NCBI GenBank assembly: GCA_023376005.1
Contig: CM042142.1
Location: forward strand, 54,194,145-54,258,144
Length of the DNA stretch: 64,000 nt
Direction: 5' to 3'
Origin: Doryteuthis pealeii
Taxonomy: Eukaryota > Mollusca > Cephalopoda > Myopsida > Loliginidae
Shown: piece after piece, positions 43,243 through 53,144 of the stretch
Numbering within the stretch: the first letter of the stretch is position 1
How the letters are laid out: each line of letters opens with the position of its first letter
Translations under genes and position numbers: made by a program
Notes under the pieces: generated by a model
The model's input: the letters and a program-made list of their open reading frames with translations, nothing else
The model's database searches: none
What the model was told of the DNA's origin: nothing

Positions 43243-43505
43243 AAGTGACCCATCTATCACAGCAATCACTAGCGTATTAAAATATTCTATTTCACTGAAT
43301 TTTTAGATGAGGCTTGATAATTAGTATTATTTGGATTATTCGGACTATTGTTCTCATTTTTGTTATCCACCATAACTTTTAGCTAAGTAAAATCCGTTTT
43401 TTTTTGTTTTTTTTTTTCAATGAGAAAAAAATGGCTTCCAAGCCATATTTCTATTATTTTTTTCATTGACAATAGCCCGAATAATACAGAATAATATTCA
43501 TATAT
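43243..43505. repeat. Fold-back pair and duplicated flank
   Basis: ATTCGGACTATTGTTCTCAT (43350) is inverted at GACAATAGCCCGAATAATAC (43468), around a T/A-rich centre with GGCTTCCAAGCC. The block AGTGACCCATCTATCAC and AATAATATTCATATATC at the edges recur at 44007-44076. The GAGGACAATAGTCCGAATAA motif is the one at the ends of the 8959 insertion and near 55296. Confidence 0.6.
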
Positions 43506-43554
43506 CAAAGGCAATAGTCTTAACTTCAAAAAGGCTGCCTACCACACCTTCGTA

Positions 43555-44005
43555 TTACTGTCCTGTCGGCTTGAGTTGTAGAATACGCAGACTGAACCTC
43601 TGTAGAGGGGTAAGACCTCCCCTACACTGATCAATCAACTGGTCACGTCAATCCCTAGCACCTATATGATTGTTCCAAGCCTATTGCCCTTATCGCAAAC
43701 GCCGGCCCTTTTATCATATATGTGCTAGAAGGGTCTTAGTGTCCTGGGTATGATGTTAAACTTTATCTGATAGTGAAGTTCCAATTCTGGAGCTCTGTGG
43801 AATGTAGAATACCCTTTAATCACCATTACTCCCAGGTCCACTCTGGTCGGGAGAGTTAGTACCACCAAATAGAAAAACGAGTTTTTAAAAAAGTGAATTA
43901 AAAAAAAGTTGAGTACCATCAAGAATGAATGAAACAAAAACATCTTCGGCATAAAATGACCCAACAAGGGTTGACATGCCGTAAGACCCACCCAACCGAC
44001 CAACA
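43555..44005 (+). repeat. Repeat A, nearly full with an internal gap
   Basis: TACTGTCCTGTCGGCTTGAG head, then a jump to CACTGATCAATCAACTGGTC, and on through TCCAATTCTGGAGCTCTGTG to AAATGACCCAACAAGGGTTG and ACCCACCCAACCGACC. Confidence 0.8.
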
Positions 44006-44334
44006 AAGTGACCCGTCTATCACAAAAATCCCGAGCTTATAAAATAATATTCATATATCAAAGGCCAATAGTCTTATCGGTTCTGTAAACATTTTGTTGT
44101 CCCGGATTCCTGCCTTTATTTACGCTATGTTTTCCCTGACGGTTACAGGCGTAAAAACGTAACTCCTTAGATATTTACCGTGCACTTTCTTATTTTTTTA
44201 TCAAGAAATAAATATAAAGTTAAATAATAATCCCTTGTAAACAATTATAGCTTCAAAAACCATTAATACAAATAATTTGTACACAGTTATATGGTTTCAA
44301 GTATTCCTACCTAATACCAACTATTTTCAAACGG

Positions 44335-44480
44335 ATCTATTTGAGCCATATATGAAAATCTAAGAGATGCTACCTCTCCAAGTTAGAGTGGACCAGGTTG
44401 TAATGGCAATGAAGGGGTATTCAACAATCCTCTGAGCTTCAGAACCGGTGCTTCACCATCGGATGCAATTTTATGTCATA
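44335..44480 (-). repeat. Repeat A fragment
   Basis: Inverse of the central blocks (AGAGTGGACCAGGTTGTAATGG, AGAACCGGTGCTTCACCATC). Confidence 0.7.
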
Positions 44481-44735
44481 TTCAAGATGGGTTTAATAAA
44501 GTTGCGTGATAAAATATTGGGTTAGTGCCTAATTATTGAGGCGTTTTTTTTTTTTGGGGGGGGGTGACAATAAATTTTATTCAACAAAAATAATTTGGGC
44601 ACATTCGGCTTTGTTGTTATCGGAGAATTCGTGGGAGACCCATCCAGCCAATTTCTATATTTTTCCGAGCTTTTTAAGACGACGAACGATGATCGAATGG
44701 CCCACATTGAAGTCTTCGCCCACAATTTCTCTTTG

Positions 44736-45000
44736 TCAAGCTTTCGTCCTCTTCCACGGCTGCCAAAAGTACTTGGTCGTTGAAATTTGATGGTCGACCA
44801 CTTGCTTCTTCATTTGTGAGGTGTGTATCGTCTGATTCGAACTTCCTGGACCATCTTTGAATTTGGCTTTTACTGATTGTTCCTTCACCAAAAAGTTCAT
44901 TGAGATCGCGAAATGATTGTGTTGCATTTCAATCTTTCCCGAAGTGGTAGAACATAAAATGATCGAACGAGGATATGATGTTCGATACGCATTCTGAAAC
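44736..45000 (-). pseudogene. Mariner transposase fragment, copy 1
   Basis: With a frameshift the minus strand gives NELFGEGTISKSQIQRW-like and TNEEASGRPSNFN-like segments, the helix-turn-helix and hook region of a mariner. It starts at the MRIRTSYPRSII-like end next to the Helitron fragment. Stops and frame changes rule out function. Confidence 0.55.
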
Positions 45001-45010
45001 GAGAGAATTA

Positions 45011-45290
45011 TCTTATTGTAATGGAGATTGTGTGTTTTACTGTCTGTAACTAAAACTATATTACTACTCAAGTCATAAATCCCTTAGTTATTTACATCAC
45101 ATTCTCCATGAATTTACTTTTATTTAATCCTCAATTATTAATAAAATTGTCTTAGAATAGTAATACTGTTGGCCTCATCTACGTACGAATAACATACAAT
45201 TGAACTTATATATACAAAAAATAGCGTTTTACAGTGTGAACGGGAAGGCTAATTGGCAATTTGATAAATATGTGCTTGGTATTATTGAAA
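45011..45290 (+). mobile_element. Helitron 5' fragment inside a mariner
   Basis: TCTTATTGTAATGGAGATTG at 45011 is the Helitron 5' terminus, preceded by A. It runs to ATATGTGCTTGGTATTATTG and then reverts to mariner sequence. The 3' half with its hairpin is missing. Confidence 0.75.
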
Positions 45291-45306
45291 TCTTTGGACA
45301 ACATTT

Positions 45307-45609
45307 TTATTTCCAAGATTGTGTCTTCTTCCATGGCTGCCAAAAGTACCTGGTCGTTGAAATTTGATGGTCGACCACTTCCTTCTTCATCTGCGAGATG
45401 TGTATCGCCTGATTTGAACTTCCTGGACCATCTTCCAATTTGGCTTTTACTGATTGTTCCTTCACCAAAAAGTTCATTGAGATCGCGAAATGACTGTGTT
45501 GCATTTCAATCTTTCTCGAAGTCGTAGAACATAATGTGATGAATGGGGATATGATTTTCGATACGCATTCTGAAAAGAAAAAGAATATTTTTATTAAACA
45601 AACCACCAA
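45307..45609 (-). pseudogene. Mariner transposase fragment, copy 2
   Basis: Same segment as copy 1 with about 10% differences by eye, including CTTCCTTCTTCATCTGCGAG against CTTGCTTCTTCATTTGTGAG. This copy lies next to the right terminal repeat. Confidence 0.55.
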
Positions 45610-45689
45610 TTGTTATTTTTTTGTTATTTTTTTTTTTTTAATAAAATTTGTTGAAAAAAATCCGCAATAATTATGCACCAACCCAATAT

Positions 45690-46190
45690 TTTAAAGAGAA
45701 AAACAGGAAACGTGAATAATCTACTCGCTCGGTCACTCAGTGTTCAATCTTAGTTAATGTCATCTCGCTACGGACTGAGTAACCACACGGTAGAGTTTCC
45801 GTTCATGCATATGCAGTAATGTCCCTTTTGATTAATAGTCAAATTACATCTTCGCTATACAAACGGTCTCCATGATGTACCAAATTATATCAAAATTACT
45901 GAATACATTCTCAGCAGACCTCATATGCGTATATAAATGTTTGATATAGAAAATATAGTTTTGTTAGACGAGTATCATATCCTGATTTGATAGTCAAATA
46001 ACATTCCTGGCCTAATATATATATATTTTTTATAAATATACATATTTTATATCTAAAATGACCCATGTTATGTGTGCATGAGAATAAAAGTGCGGGAGAG
46101 ATCGTGTTTTTGATTGTATTAGTTCTTTTCAGTGTTGTGAGTTCTGCGGGGTAAAATGAGGAAATGTAAGCTATATTATGTGTGTGAATC
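45690..46190. other. Low-repeat spacer
   Basis: A CGTTCATGCATATGCAGTAA block near 45800 resembles one near 3825 (ATTCATGCATGCGCAGTAAG). No gene was recognised. It precedes a candidate exon on the minus strand. Confidence 0.35.
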
Positions 46191-46196
46191 ATCTAC

Positions 46197-46362
46197 CCAC
46201 ATCAAGTATAGAGCACTCGTCGATTTTCATTAGATCAAGAGCGTCGCGACCGGCCCACACCATTTCAATGATGGGTATCTGCCACTTGTCTCTCTTGAGT
46301 TTGAGGATTCGTTCGACAACCTTTCGGCTAAAATGGACCGCGTCTAAGCGATACTCAGTTTC
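46197..46362 (-). CDS. Candidate exon, product unknown
   Basis: On the minus strand an uninterrupted frame reads ETEYRLDAVHFSRKVVER, ILKLKRDKWQIPIIEMV, WAGRDALDLMKIDECS and ILDVG before a TGA. It has no ATG at its start. The codons are mixed and the GC content is near 50%, well above the AT-rich surroundings. A weak acceptor (CAATCAAG) precedes it and a GTAGAT donor-like site follows VG. The sequence reads like a conserved intracellular protein, but I cannot name the family. A purine-rich minisatellite starts only about 50 bp upstream. Confidence 0.45.
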
Positions 46363-46409
46363 CTTGATTGTTTTCTACTTTCTGATACACGACCAAATAA
46401 TTCGATATC

Positions 46410-47335
46410 TTCGGGGGGGGGGTGGAACAGAAAGAAAGGGAAAGGAAGAAGAGAAAAATGGAACAGAAAGGAAGGAAATGGAATGGAAAGGAAAGGAAAA
46501 AGAAAAGGAAAAAGAAAAAAAGGAAAGGAAAAAAAAAGAATAAAAAGGAAAATGAAAAAGAATAAAAGGAAAGGAAATGAAAAAGAATAAAAAGGAAAGG
46601 AAAATGAAAAAGAATAAAAGGAAAAGAAAATGAAAAAGAATAAAAAGGAAAATGAAAAAGAATAAAAAGGAAATGAAAAAGAATAAAAAGAAAAAAAAGA
46701 ATAAAAATGAAAAAGAATAAAAAGGAAAGGAAAATGAAACACAGAATAAAAAGGAAAGGAAAATTAAAAAGAAAATGAAAATGAAAAAGAATAAAAAGAA
46801 AATGAAAATGAAACACAGAATAAAAAGAAAAAAAAATGTAGAACAGAAAGAAAGAAAATGGAAGAGAAAGAAAAGGAAAAGAAAAATTGAACAGAAATAA
46901 AATTAAAAATTAAAAAAAGAGAGAAAAAAGAAAAAGAGAAAAATATAAAAGAAAGGAAAAAAGAAAAGATGGAAGAGAAAGGAAAAATTAAAAAGAAAGA
47001 AAAAATGAAATTAATTGAAAGGAAAAGAGGGAATTAAAGAAAATGATCAAATAAGAAATAGAATTAAAAGAACGAAATAAAATAAAAGTAGAGAAAAAAT
47101 GGATAAAAACTAGAAATAAAAAATGAGAAACTAGCGAAATAACATGAAAAGAAAAATGAATGAAAACTAAAATGAATTTGAAAAACAGTAAAAAACAGGA
47201 TAATCAGGAAGAAAAATGAAAGTGAGAAGAATAGAGAAATGTTCCAAAAATATTAAAGAAGAAACAAAAATCGTTCTTTCTATTTTAAGAAAGACAGTGT
47301 CGAAGAAAAAGAAAGCCGGAAAGAAAAATATTTAG
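46410..47335. repeat. Purine-rich minisatellite, about 0.9 kb
   Basis: The plus strand is almost pure A and G. Its first part has units such as AAAATGAAAAAGAATAAAAAGG repeated irregularly (about 46530-46810), then decays. Minus-strand frames of Phe/Ser are artefacts. It follows a run of nine G. Confidence 0.9.
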
Positions 47336-47399
47336 ATTTGCAGGTAAACAAAGAGTTTTTTTTTTTAAGGAAAAGTTAGAAAGAAAGATATACAGGTAA

Positions 47400-47985
47400 A
47401 CCGCCCTGCCGGTGGGGCTGTAGAATACGCCGACTGGACCTCTGCAGAGGAGTAAAATCTCTCAAACTGGGACACATGTTAGCCGTGGATGGCGACCCAT
47501 GATGCTTAAGTACGGAATCTTGGTGGCTAAGCAGTACATGACATACTACACTTTGGCCCTTACTTAGGCTAGACGGGTGGCCAGAGACATCCCCCTCCGA
47601 TCAATTGGTTCGTCACGTCAAGTCCTAGCACCTATATGATTGTCCCTATCCTATTGCATTATGGTACTCTCTAATCTTTTTTATCATATATGTGCTAGAA
47701 GGCGGTGGCTGAGGGCCTTACTGACCTGGGTTTGACGTAAAACTGCATCTAGATGTGAAGTTCAAATTCTAGAACTCTGGGGAATATAGAGTACCCCTTT
47801 ATCGCCATTACTCCCATTTCCATCCTGAATCAGAGTGGTAGTACCTGTTAGGGTCCCATCTATGGGTTAAATAGATTTTAAATGAGTATTAAAAGTCTGT
47901 TATTAATAAAACGAAATGTCTTCGGCATAAAATAAACCAACAAGGATTGGCATGCCGTAAAAACCCAACAAACCAAACCAATCTA
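47400..47985 (+). repeat. Repeat A, best preserved full copy
   Basis: CCGCCCTGCCGGTGGGGCTG, ACCTCTGCAGAGGAG, GCGACCCATGATGCTTAAG, GGCTAGACGGGTGGCCAGAG, CACCTATATGATTGTCCC, GTGCTAGAAGGCGGTGGC, the TTCAAATTCTAGAACTCTGG block, AGAGTGGTAGTACCTGTTAG, CTTCGGCATAAAATAAACC, CATGCCGTAAAAACCC. It is about 585 bp with no ORF. Head and tail are both present, so this copy best defines the element. Confidence 0.85.
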
Positions 47986-48004
47986 TACAGGTAAAGAATA
48001 GAAA

Positions 48005-48039
<35 letters not shown>

Positions 48040-48189
48040 CGAAAACGAGAAGGTAGAACAAAAGAAAGAAAAAAAGAATCAAAACAGAAAAACGAGAAAA
48101 TGAAAGAAAAGGGATCAACTGTAAAGAAAGAAAGAAAGAAAGAAAGAGAAATAGGACAAATTAGAGAGAAAGAAAGAAAGAAAGAAAGA

Positions 48190-48440
48190 AAACTGAATCT
48201 ACTGTGTGGAAATGTTCGACGGGGTCATGTGATTTCGATCGGGAACATCATTGGAGTTTTGTTGCTCACAATTGTCTTGTTGGTTTCTGTTCACAAAGGT
48301 CAGGTTAACAAGCACTCTGCAGATGGTTCATATCAGATGGACATTGCAATGGAAAGAATGGCGTTCAAAGTGAAACTCACTCACGCACCACTTTCCTCGA
48401 TTCTACACATCGTTGAATCTATGCAATCAGCAAGTTGTTG
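48190..48440 (+). CDS. Candidate exon with one membrane segment
   Basis: The open frame reads LNLLCGNVRRGHVISIG, then a hydrophobic stretch NIIGVLLLTIVLLVSV, then HKGQVNKHSADGSYQMD, IAMERMAFKVKLTHAPLSS and ILHIVESMQSAS. Composition and codons are balanced, while the flanks are GAAA repeats and T-rich tracts. The other strand is closed by stops. A signal anchor or single transmembrane helix is inferred. No good acceptor lies upstream, and the ATG at 48100 lies in the repeat, so the true borders are unknown. Confidence 0.35.
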
Positions 48441-48554
48441 TTTTCTTTCTTTTTTTCTTTTTTCTTTGGTTTTTTTTTATTTTTTTATTTTCATTTTTTT
48501 TTTATTTATTATCAGTAAATATACATACTCACATACGTAAATATTTTATAAATA

Positions 48555-49086
48555 CTAGTAGAAATATGTGCCCTCTGAGCATAAGTATTTAAGTTTTAAT
48601 ATGATTAAATATTATATTGAATTAGGAAGACTAATGAAGTTAAATAAGAACACAAAAAAGATATCACTTATTTTTACTTTATTCTAATTGATTTCATTAT
48701 CAAATTATACATAGGATTGCTTTCGATACGTCCGAGAATAGAACAGTAATATTAGATATCAATAACACAAAGTAATTATTCATTAAACCCAGTTTTGATA
48801 AAACCAGTATGCAAATTAGCCACACCATATATTATGTAAACCTATATTTCTTAGTGATATATTAGACGCATTGCAGGATTTTAAGTGCACTAATAACATG
48901 GGCTGTTTTGAGGCAAATCTAACTCGTATTTTCATAGATTTCGTAAATAAATAGGATTAATTTTATGTATTAATGATTTTGACTATAGATTAAATACTCA
49001 CTGTTAAACTTACGCAATTCCTCAGGTTATTGTGACTTGGGCAGTGGCGTAGTTTCAGTTACAGGCACCGACTCTCCCTTATAAGA
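48555..49086 (-). mobile_element. Second Helitron subfamily, 532 bp
   Basis: CTAG at the left, a weak hairpin around GTGCCCTCTGAGCAT, and the inverted TCTTATAAGGGAGAG at the right with ACGTAGTTTCAGTTACAGGC. It is diverged from the 14952 family in the middle but shares the ends. It resembles the fragment at 27780 and parts of 60360-61145. Confidence 0.7.
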
Positions 49087-49109
49087 TATACTTTGTATAT
49101 ATGTATAAT

Positions 49110-49340
49110 CCAAGTTGGCGGAGTGGCCTATTGTTATCAACCAAACAGTGAGTGAGTCTCTCTCCTTTTCACTAGTGCTAGACTAGGGAGACTGTTTTTG
49201 CGTCGAGGCGCCACACCTATCAACCCCCCTTATCACACACTCAAGCTGTGCTATTCATGCGCTGATTTGAAGGGAACCGGTATCGAACCCGAAGCCTTGT
49301 GACTACTAGATGAATGCTCTACCGACTGAGCTAAACCGAT
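49110..49340 (-). repeat. SINE S1, diverged
   Basis: Head TTTAGCTCAGTCGGTAGAGC on the minus strand, B box TTCGATACCGGTTCC, and a body with CTAGTCTAGCACTAGTG. The order matches the 36695 copy. Confidence 0.8.
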
Positions 49341-49439
49341 TTATATATATGAGAGAGAGGGGAATGAAAATAAATCCGACAATATGGGGAAAAAGTAATA
49401 AATATTCGATTGTCCTTTTTCTTCCCTTTCTTTTTTTAT

Positions 49440-49640
49440 AATAAAAACGTTATGGTCTATTATTTAGCCGATGTGACGACACTCATGAGAAATAAGAATT
49501 CGGCAGATAAGCAAAACCAGATAAGGATTTAGATTTTTGCATTTCATCTTGGACGAATCTCATTTTTAACCAGAGGGTGTTGCAAGATGATAACGGTCGT
49601 AGAATTAAGGGACACAAGAATTAATATGCAGATATTTCGT
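49440..49640 (-). repeat. Dispersed repeat D
   Basis: Inverse of 2305-2480, including GCAAGATGATAACGGTCGTA and AAATAAGAATTCGGCAGAT. It lies next to an AAATAAATCCGACAATATG fold-back edge at 49368. Confidence 0.65.
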
Positions 49641-49699
49641 AAATAACGACAATCTGGATAACATAATGCATGTTCTCAATTACATATATTTTATTTGTT

Positions 49700-49945
49700 T
49701 GTTTTGTTTTACGGCATATCAACCTCGGTGGGGTAATTTGATGCCGGCTAAGTTTTGAAATAAATTCATTCTTAATGGCTACTCAATTTTTTATATAAAC
49801 ACATTTTTCTGTTCAACCCAGAGATGGGACCATAACAGGTACTACCACTGTCAGTGAACCAGGGTGATGAAGGTGTGTTCCACACTCCCCAGGCCTCCAG
49901 AACTTTGACCTTACCATCAGATAGTTTAACGTCATACTCACGACA
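49700..49945 (-). repeat. Repeat A, 3' part (ATTAAATGACCC subfamily)
   Basis: TTTACGGCATATCAACCTCG, then the inverse of the central blocks with GTACTACCACTGTCAGTGAAC, to ATCAGATAGTTTAACGTCAT. Confidence 0.8.
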
Positions 49946-50109
49946 TTATTCTATTTGTAATTTTCAAATTACAACACAACTAGAAAATTATGTATACACT
50001 GTTTTTTCAAACAGGAACGTTTGTGTGTGTGTGGGGGGGTGTAATGCTATTTTGACGCAATATCAGACATTTGAATCTTCTCCAACCGACTTTTATCGTA
50101 TCACTTGAT

Positions 50110-50260
50110 AAACAAACATGCCAGATTCACCAGGTGATATTTGAATGTCCTGAAGAAGATTATAGATACATATTTAATAATCGAAACGTTTTAAACATCG
50201 ACTGCAATTTTTCAAATATTAGTAAATCAGACACACAACTTCTATTTTTCATATTTATTT
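50110..50260 (+). repeat. Hammerhead-like Penelope terminus, relic
   Basis: CTGAAGA (50150-50156) is followed by an AT-rich stem with ATTA/TAAT, then GAAACGTT (50183-50190). The stem I partners (ATGT before, ACAT after) are not adjacent, so the core is imperfect. Confidence 0.4.
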
Positions 50261-50271
50261 TTTACTTTTTA

Positions 50272-50295
50272 CACACACAACACACACACACACAC

Positions 50296-50352
<57 letters not shown>
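50272..50352. repeat. (CA)n(TA)n compound microsatellite
   Basis: A short CA tract runs into about 55 bp of TA. Confidence 0.95.
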
Positions 50353-50353
<1 letters not shown>

Positions 50354-50824
50354 TAGAAGTACTCTGTCCATGACCGGACTGAAATGATTTTTTAGAAATA
50401 CCAGTACGTGACAAAGGGTGAAGAGAGTACCAAGAGAGTGGGGAAGATGAAAATGATTGAGCAAATTCCTAATCAAATTAAAATAGATTCACTGGGAATT
50501 CGCGTTTTACAATGCTCGTTTATTTGAGGGATTGTTTTTTCTGGGGTGGGGGCATAGATTTAAAATATTTTTTAAATGTAACCCTAAACTCGCGAGTATT
50601 TTGAAATATAATTTTATTTTTCTGGAAACTTTTTTGTACATATGACAAAAATTTTAATTCATGTCAAAATGATAAAAAATATATTCGTTTAGTTTATTTT
50701 CTTCTTTTTTTTACCTCTAAATATGTAGCAGAAAAAAAAAGTTAAGAATTAAATGTGTCCTTGTTTGTAGATGGAAAATTTGCGTATTAATTAAAATGAA
50801 AATTATTCCTTTATTCTATATAAA
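50353..50824. other. AT-rich spacer
   Basis: No open frame over 60 codons and no recognised repeat. Confidence 0.45.
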
Positions 50825-50993
50825 AGTAAAGGCGTCGGGATGTTTTTGGCGTCTGAGGCGGAGCGCCACACCTCACTTTACGCACGATCCCTGTGCCACT
50901 CATACGCTGAGTTGGCGAGGGCCGGTATCGAACCAGGAACCTTATGGTTCTTATCCTAGTCGGACGCTCTGACGACTCAGCTCTACCGGTCCT
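50825..50993 (-). repeat. SINE S1 with an internal deletion
   Basis: The head (GAGCTGAGTCGTCAGAGCG on the minus strand) and first body block are kept. About 80 bases before the GGCGTC 3' end are lost. Confidence 0.75.
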
Positions 50994-51164
50994 TATTTAA
51001 ATACAACAGCAATTCTACCTTTTTTAAAACTTTTATAGAAAAATTAAGATTGTAAATTGTCACGTATCTTATTTCCCCCCTTAAGAACAGAGATTACTTT
51101 ACATAAATTACTGAAATAGATCACTAATTAGGACTTAACCTATTCTAGTAGTGACCATCCCAAG

Positions 51165-51392
51165 TGGAGTTTAACAGATTTGAATTCAGAGTTTTCCTTC
51201 TCCTAGACTGGTTGCCTAACCAAGGTTAAAGAGCCCAGCTTGACCTATTTACCCATAGCTGGAGGGAGAGTAGTTGGATTCATACCTTTCCCAAGGGTAT
51301 TAATGTTATGTGAACTGTAGTTTTGTCTAGTATTTGAACTTGGGGTGACGAGTCCATTTCCTACGACTCTAACCATTACACCATGGCCTCCA
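51165..51392 (-). repeat. SINE S2
   Basis: AAGTGGAGTTTAACAGATTT to the head inverse CTAACCATTACACCATGGCC, with the body intact. Confidence 0.8.
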
Positions 51393-51665
51393 ACTTATAT
51401 ATAAACAATAGTTCCTATGAATTTCTTAATAACAATGAAATAAATTACGCTAAAAAGATTGCATCTTCAAGAGGAAAAAAAACGGCATTAATGCGCTAGT
51501 TTGATAAATACAGATTTTAATTTTTTTAATCTTGTTTTTTTAAGCAAAACAAATAATTTTTACATGTTTTTTGTTTGTTTTTTTGTTTTGTTTTTTTTTT
51601 GTTTTTTTTTTAATCGGAAGGGTTTTTTCTTCATAATGCAACAAAAATTACATTCATTTTTACAT

Positions 51666-51666
<1 letters not shown>

Positions 51667-51696
<30 letters not shown>

Positions 51697-51697
51697 C
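51667..51697. repeat. Poly-T run
   Basis: About 28 T in a row, within a T-rich stretch from 51570. Confidence 0.9.
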
Positions 51698-51989
51698 GAG
51701 CTTTGTTGAATCTTAATTCCTGGGAGAGGGTTAAAATCACGGGAAATGTTTATCATCAGGTTGCGCTACCACCACGGATATCCATGACAATTTATTTCCA
51801 ATTTTTTTTTTCAGATAGACCCTATCTAAAAAAAAAAATTCAGTTAGAAAAACAATAATTTTCGAAAAAAAAAAGCATAAAATTCAAACTTTGCCTATGG
51901 TTTGGTTTCTTCGTTTAATGGCATTTCAACTTTCGTGAATTATCAAATACCAAACCTATCCTTGTAGAAGAACAGTAGTGGTATTATTT

Positions 51990-52130
51990 TACCTATAACT
52001 GGGAGGAGGAAAGAGGGGTTTCATACCTTCCCCAATTAAATTCGAAAATGAATGTTATAGCATGACTGGGTTCAAGCCCGGTAACTATGTCGCGCTCCAG
52101 CAAATTAGCCATTACATCATTTCAAAAATC
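51990..52130 (-). repeat. tRNA-like SINE S3
   Basis: Minus strand: GATGTAATGGCTAATTTGCT as A-box region and CCGGGCTTGAACCCAG as B box. The plus-strand body block CCTATAACTGGGAGGAGG parallels the one at 30820. Confidence 0.5.
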
Positions 52131-52384
52131 CCCAAGTATCAATTCAGCCCGCTTCTCGTCCCCAAAACGAGAGTTCGCGCGATTGACCTTTTCGCGTAGC
52201 AGGGTCGCGTGCGGGGGGCTTTACATGACACTTGTTTTAATAAATTAATATCATTGAGATATACTGCTTTAAAATTGTTAGTAAAAAAAAAATCGCAATT
52301 ATTTTTGCACCAACCTGCGATATCAAACATATACTTTTAAATTTTAAAAAGTATCCAAAGAATTATTATTTTTTTTTTTTTTAG

Positions 52385-52486
52385 CAATGGACATAATTTT
52401 TCAAAACGGAATTCCAAAGAATAGAACGGAAATAAGAAACTGCTATCCAACTGCCAATGTTATTGTCATATTGATTAGTGCCGTAG
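52385..52486 (+). CDS. Candidate first coding exon with canonical splice sites
   Basis: A 14-T tract with TTTTAG at 52384 is a strong acceptor. Two bases later an ATG (52387) opens MDIIFQNGIPKNRTEIRN, CYPTANVIVILISAV. The exon ends TGCCGTAG, followed by the consensus donor GTAAGTTT, leaving phase 1. The last part (ANVIVILISAV) is hydrophobic and could begin a membrane segment. No other feature covers the stretch. No partner exons were recognised downstream in the window. Confidence 0.5.
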
Positions 52487-53144
52487 GTAAGTTTATACAA
52501 TTATCATAAATTCGCAAGTTCACGGTTGGTTTTAATTTTTCAAATGAAAAGAACAAAAACCAAGCACGGCAGGTCAAATCCGTTCTTTCTCATATTAAAC
52601 ACAAATGTCTTATTAAATTGAATTTACAACAGAGGAAGTATTGTTTATTATGATAGGAGAAAAAAGCAAATGAAAGTAATTTAAAAGAAATTCTAGTCCA
52701 AAATTAATAATGGTTCATATAAAAGTTAGGTTAATATTTCTATTGTGTGTAAATTGTATACAGATATAAATTGACTTAGTTTTAACTAGTTTAACTTCGT
52801 TAGATGAAATAATTTCATTAACTTTGACTCTGTTTTTTTTTTTTCTTTCATCTTTTGCTTTTATGTTACAAGAATCAGGTGCTTACCATTCTTCGACCAT
52901 AGATTGAAGGCAGCTGGAATCAAACATAAAGCTTTGATATCGCAAAATTAATATATGTCTGACGTAGTTCCAGGACATGAAAAACGGTTCTATTGAGTTA
53001 AGACTAGAGTTTGGTTTTAATTAAAAAATGTTTAAAAATAATTAAATTTTATAATCAGATCCATTTACTCAATTCTGATTTTAAATGTTATTCGGGCCCT
53101 TTAGGTGATCGGTACACATGTAGTACAATCTCTATAACGTTAAA
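52487..53144. other. Spacer, possible intron
   Basis: If the exon at 52385 is real, this is the start of its intron. It is AT-rich, with a (T)n-CTTTC tract near 52838-52860. No second exon could be defined. Confidence 0.35.

Larger units (their letters stand above)
44517..45686 (-). mobile_element. Composite mariner with internal duplication and a Helitron piece
   Basis: TA flanks the ends (44515-44516, 45687-45688). The terminal repeats begin TTGGGTTRGTGC and continue TAATTATTG. Inside, a segment of about 250 bp encoding the N-terminal part of a transposase occurs twice in the same direction (about 44749-44998 and 45326-45575). A Helitron 5' fragment sits between the copies. The minus-strand frames are broken. 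A possible WVSHEFSDNNK block near 44610-44660 resembles the mariner WVPHEL motif. The catalytic region is deleted. Confidence 0.75.

Noticed and set aside
46344..46816. Minus-strand Phe-rich frames of 132 and 153 codons
   Set aside because: They arise from A/G repeats; only the separate frame at 46197-46362 looks coding.
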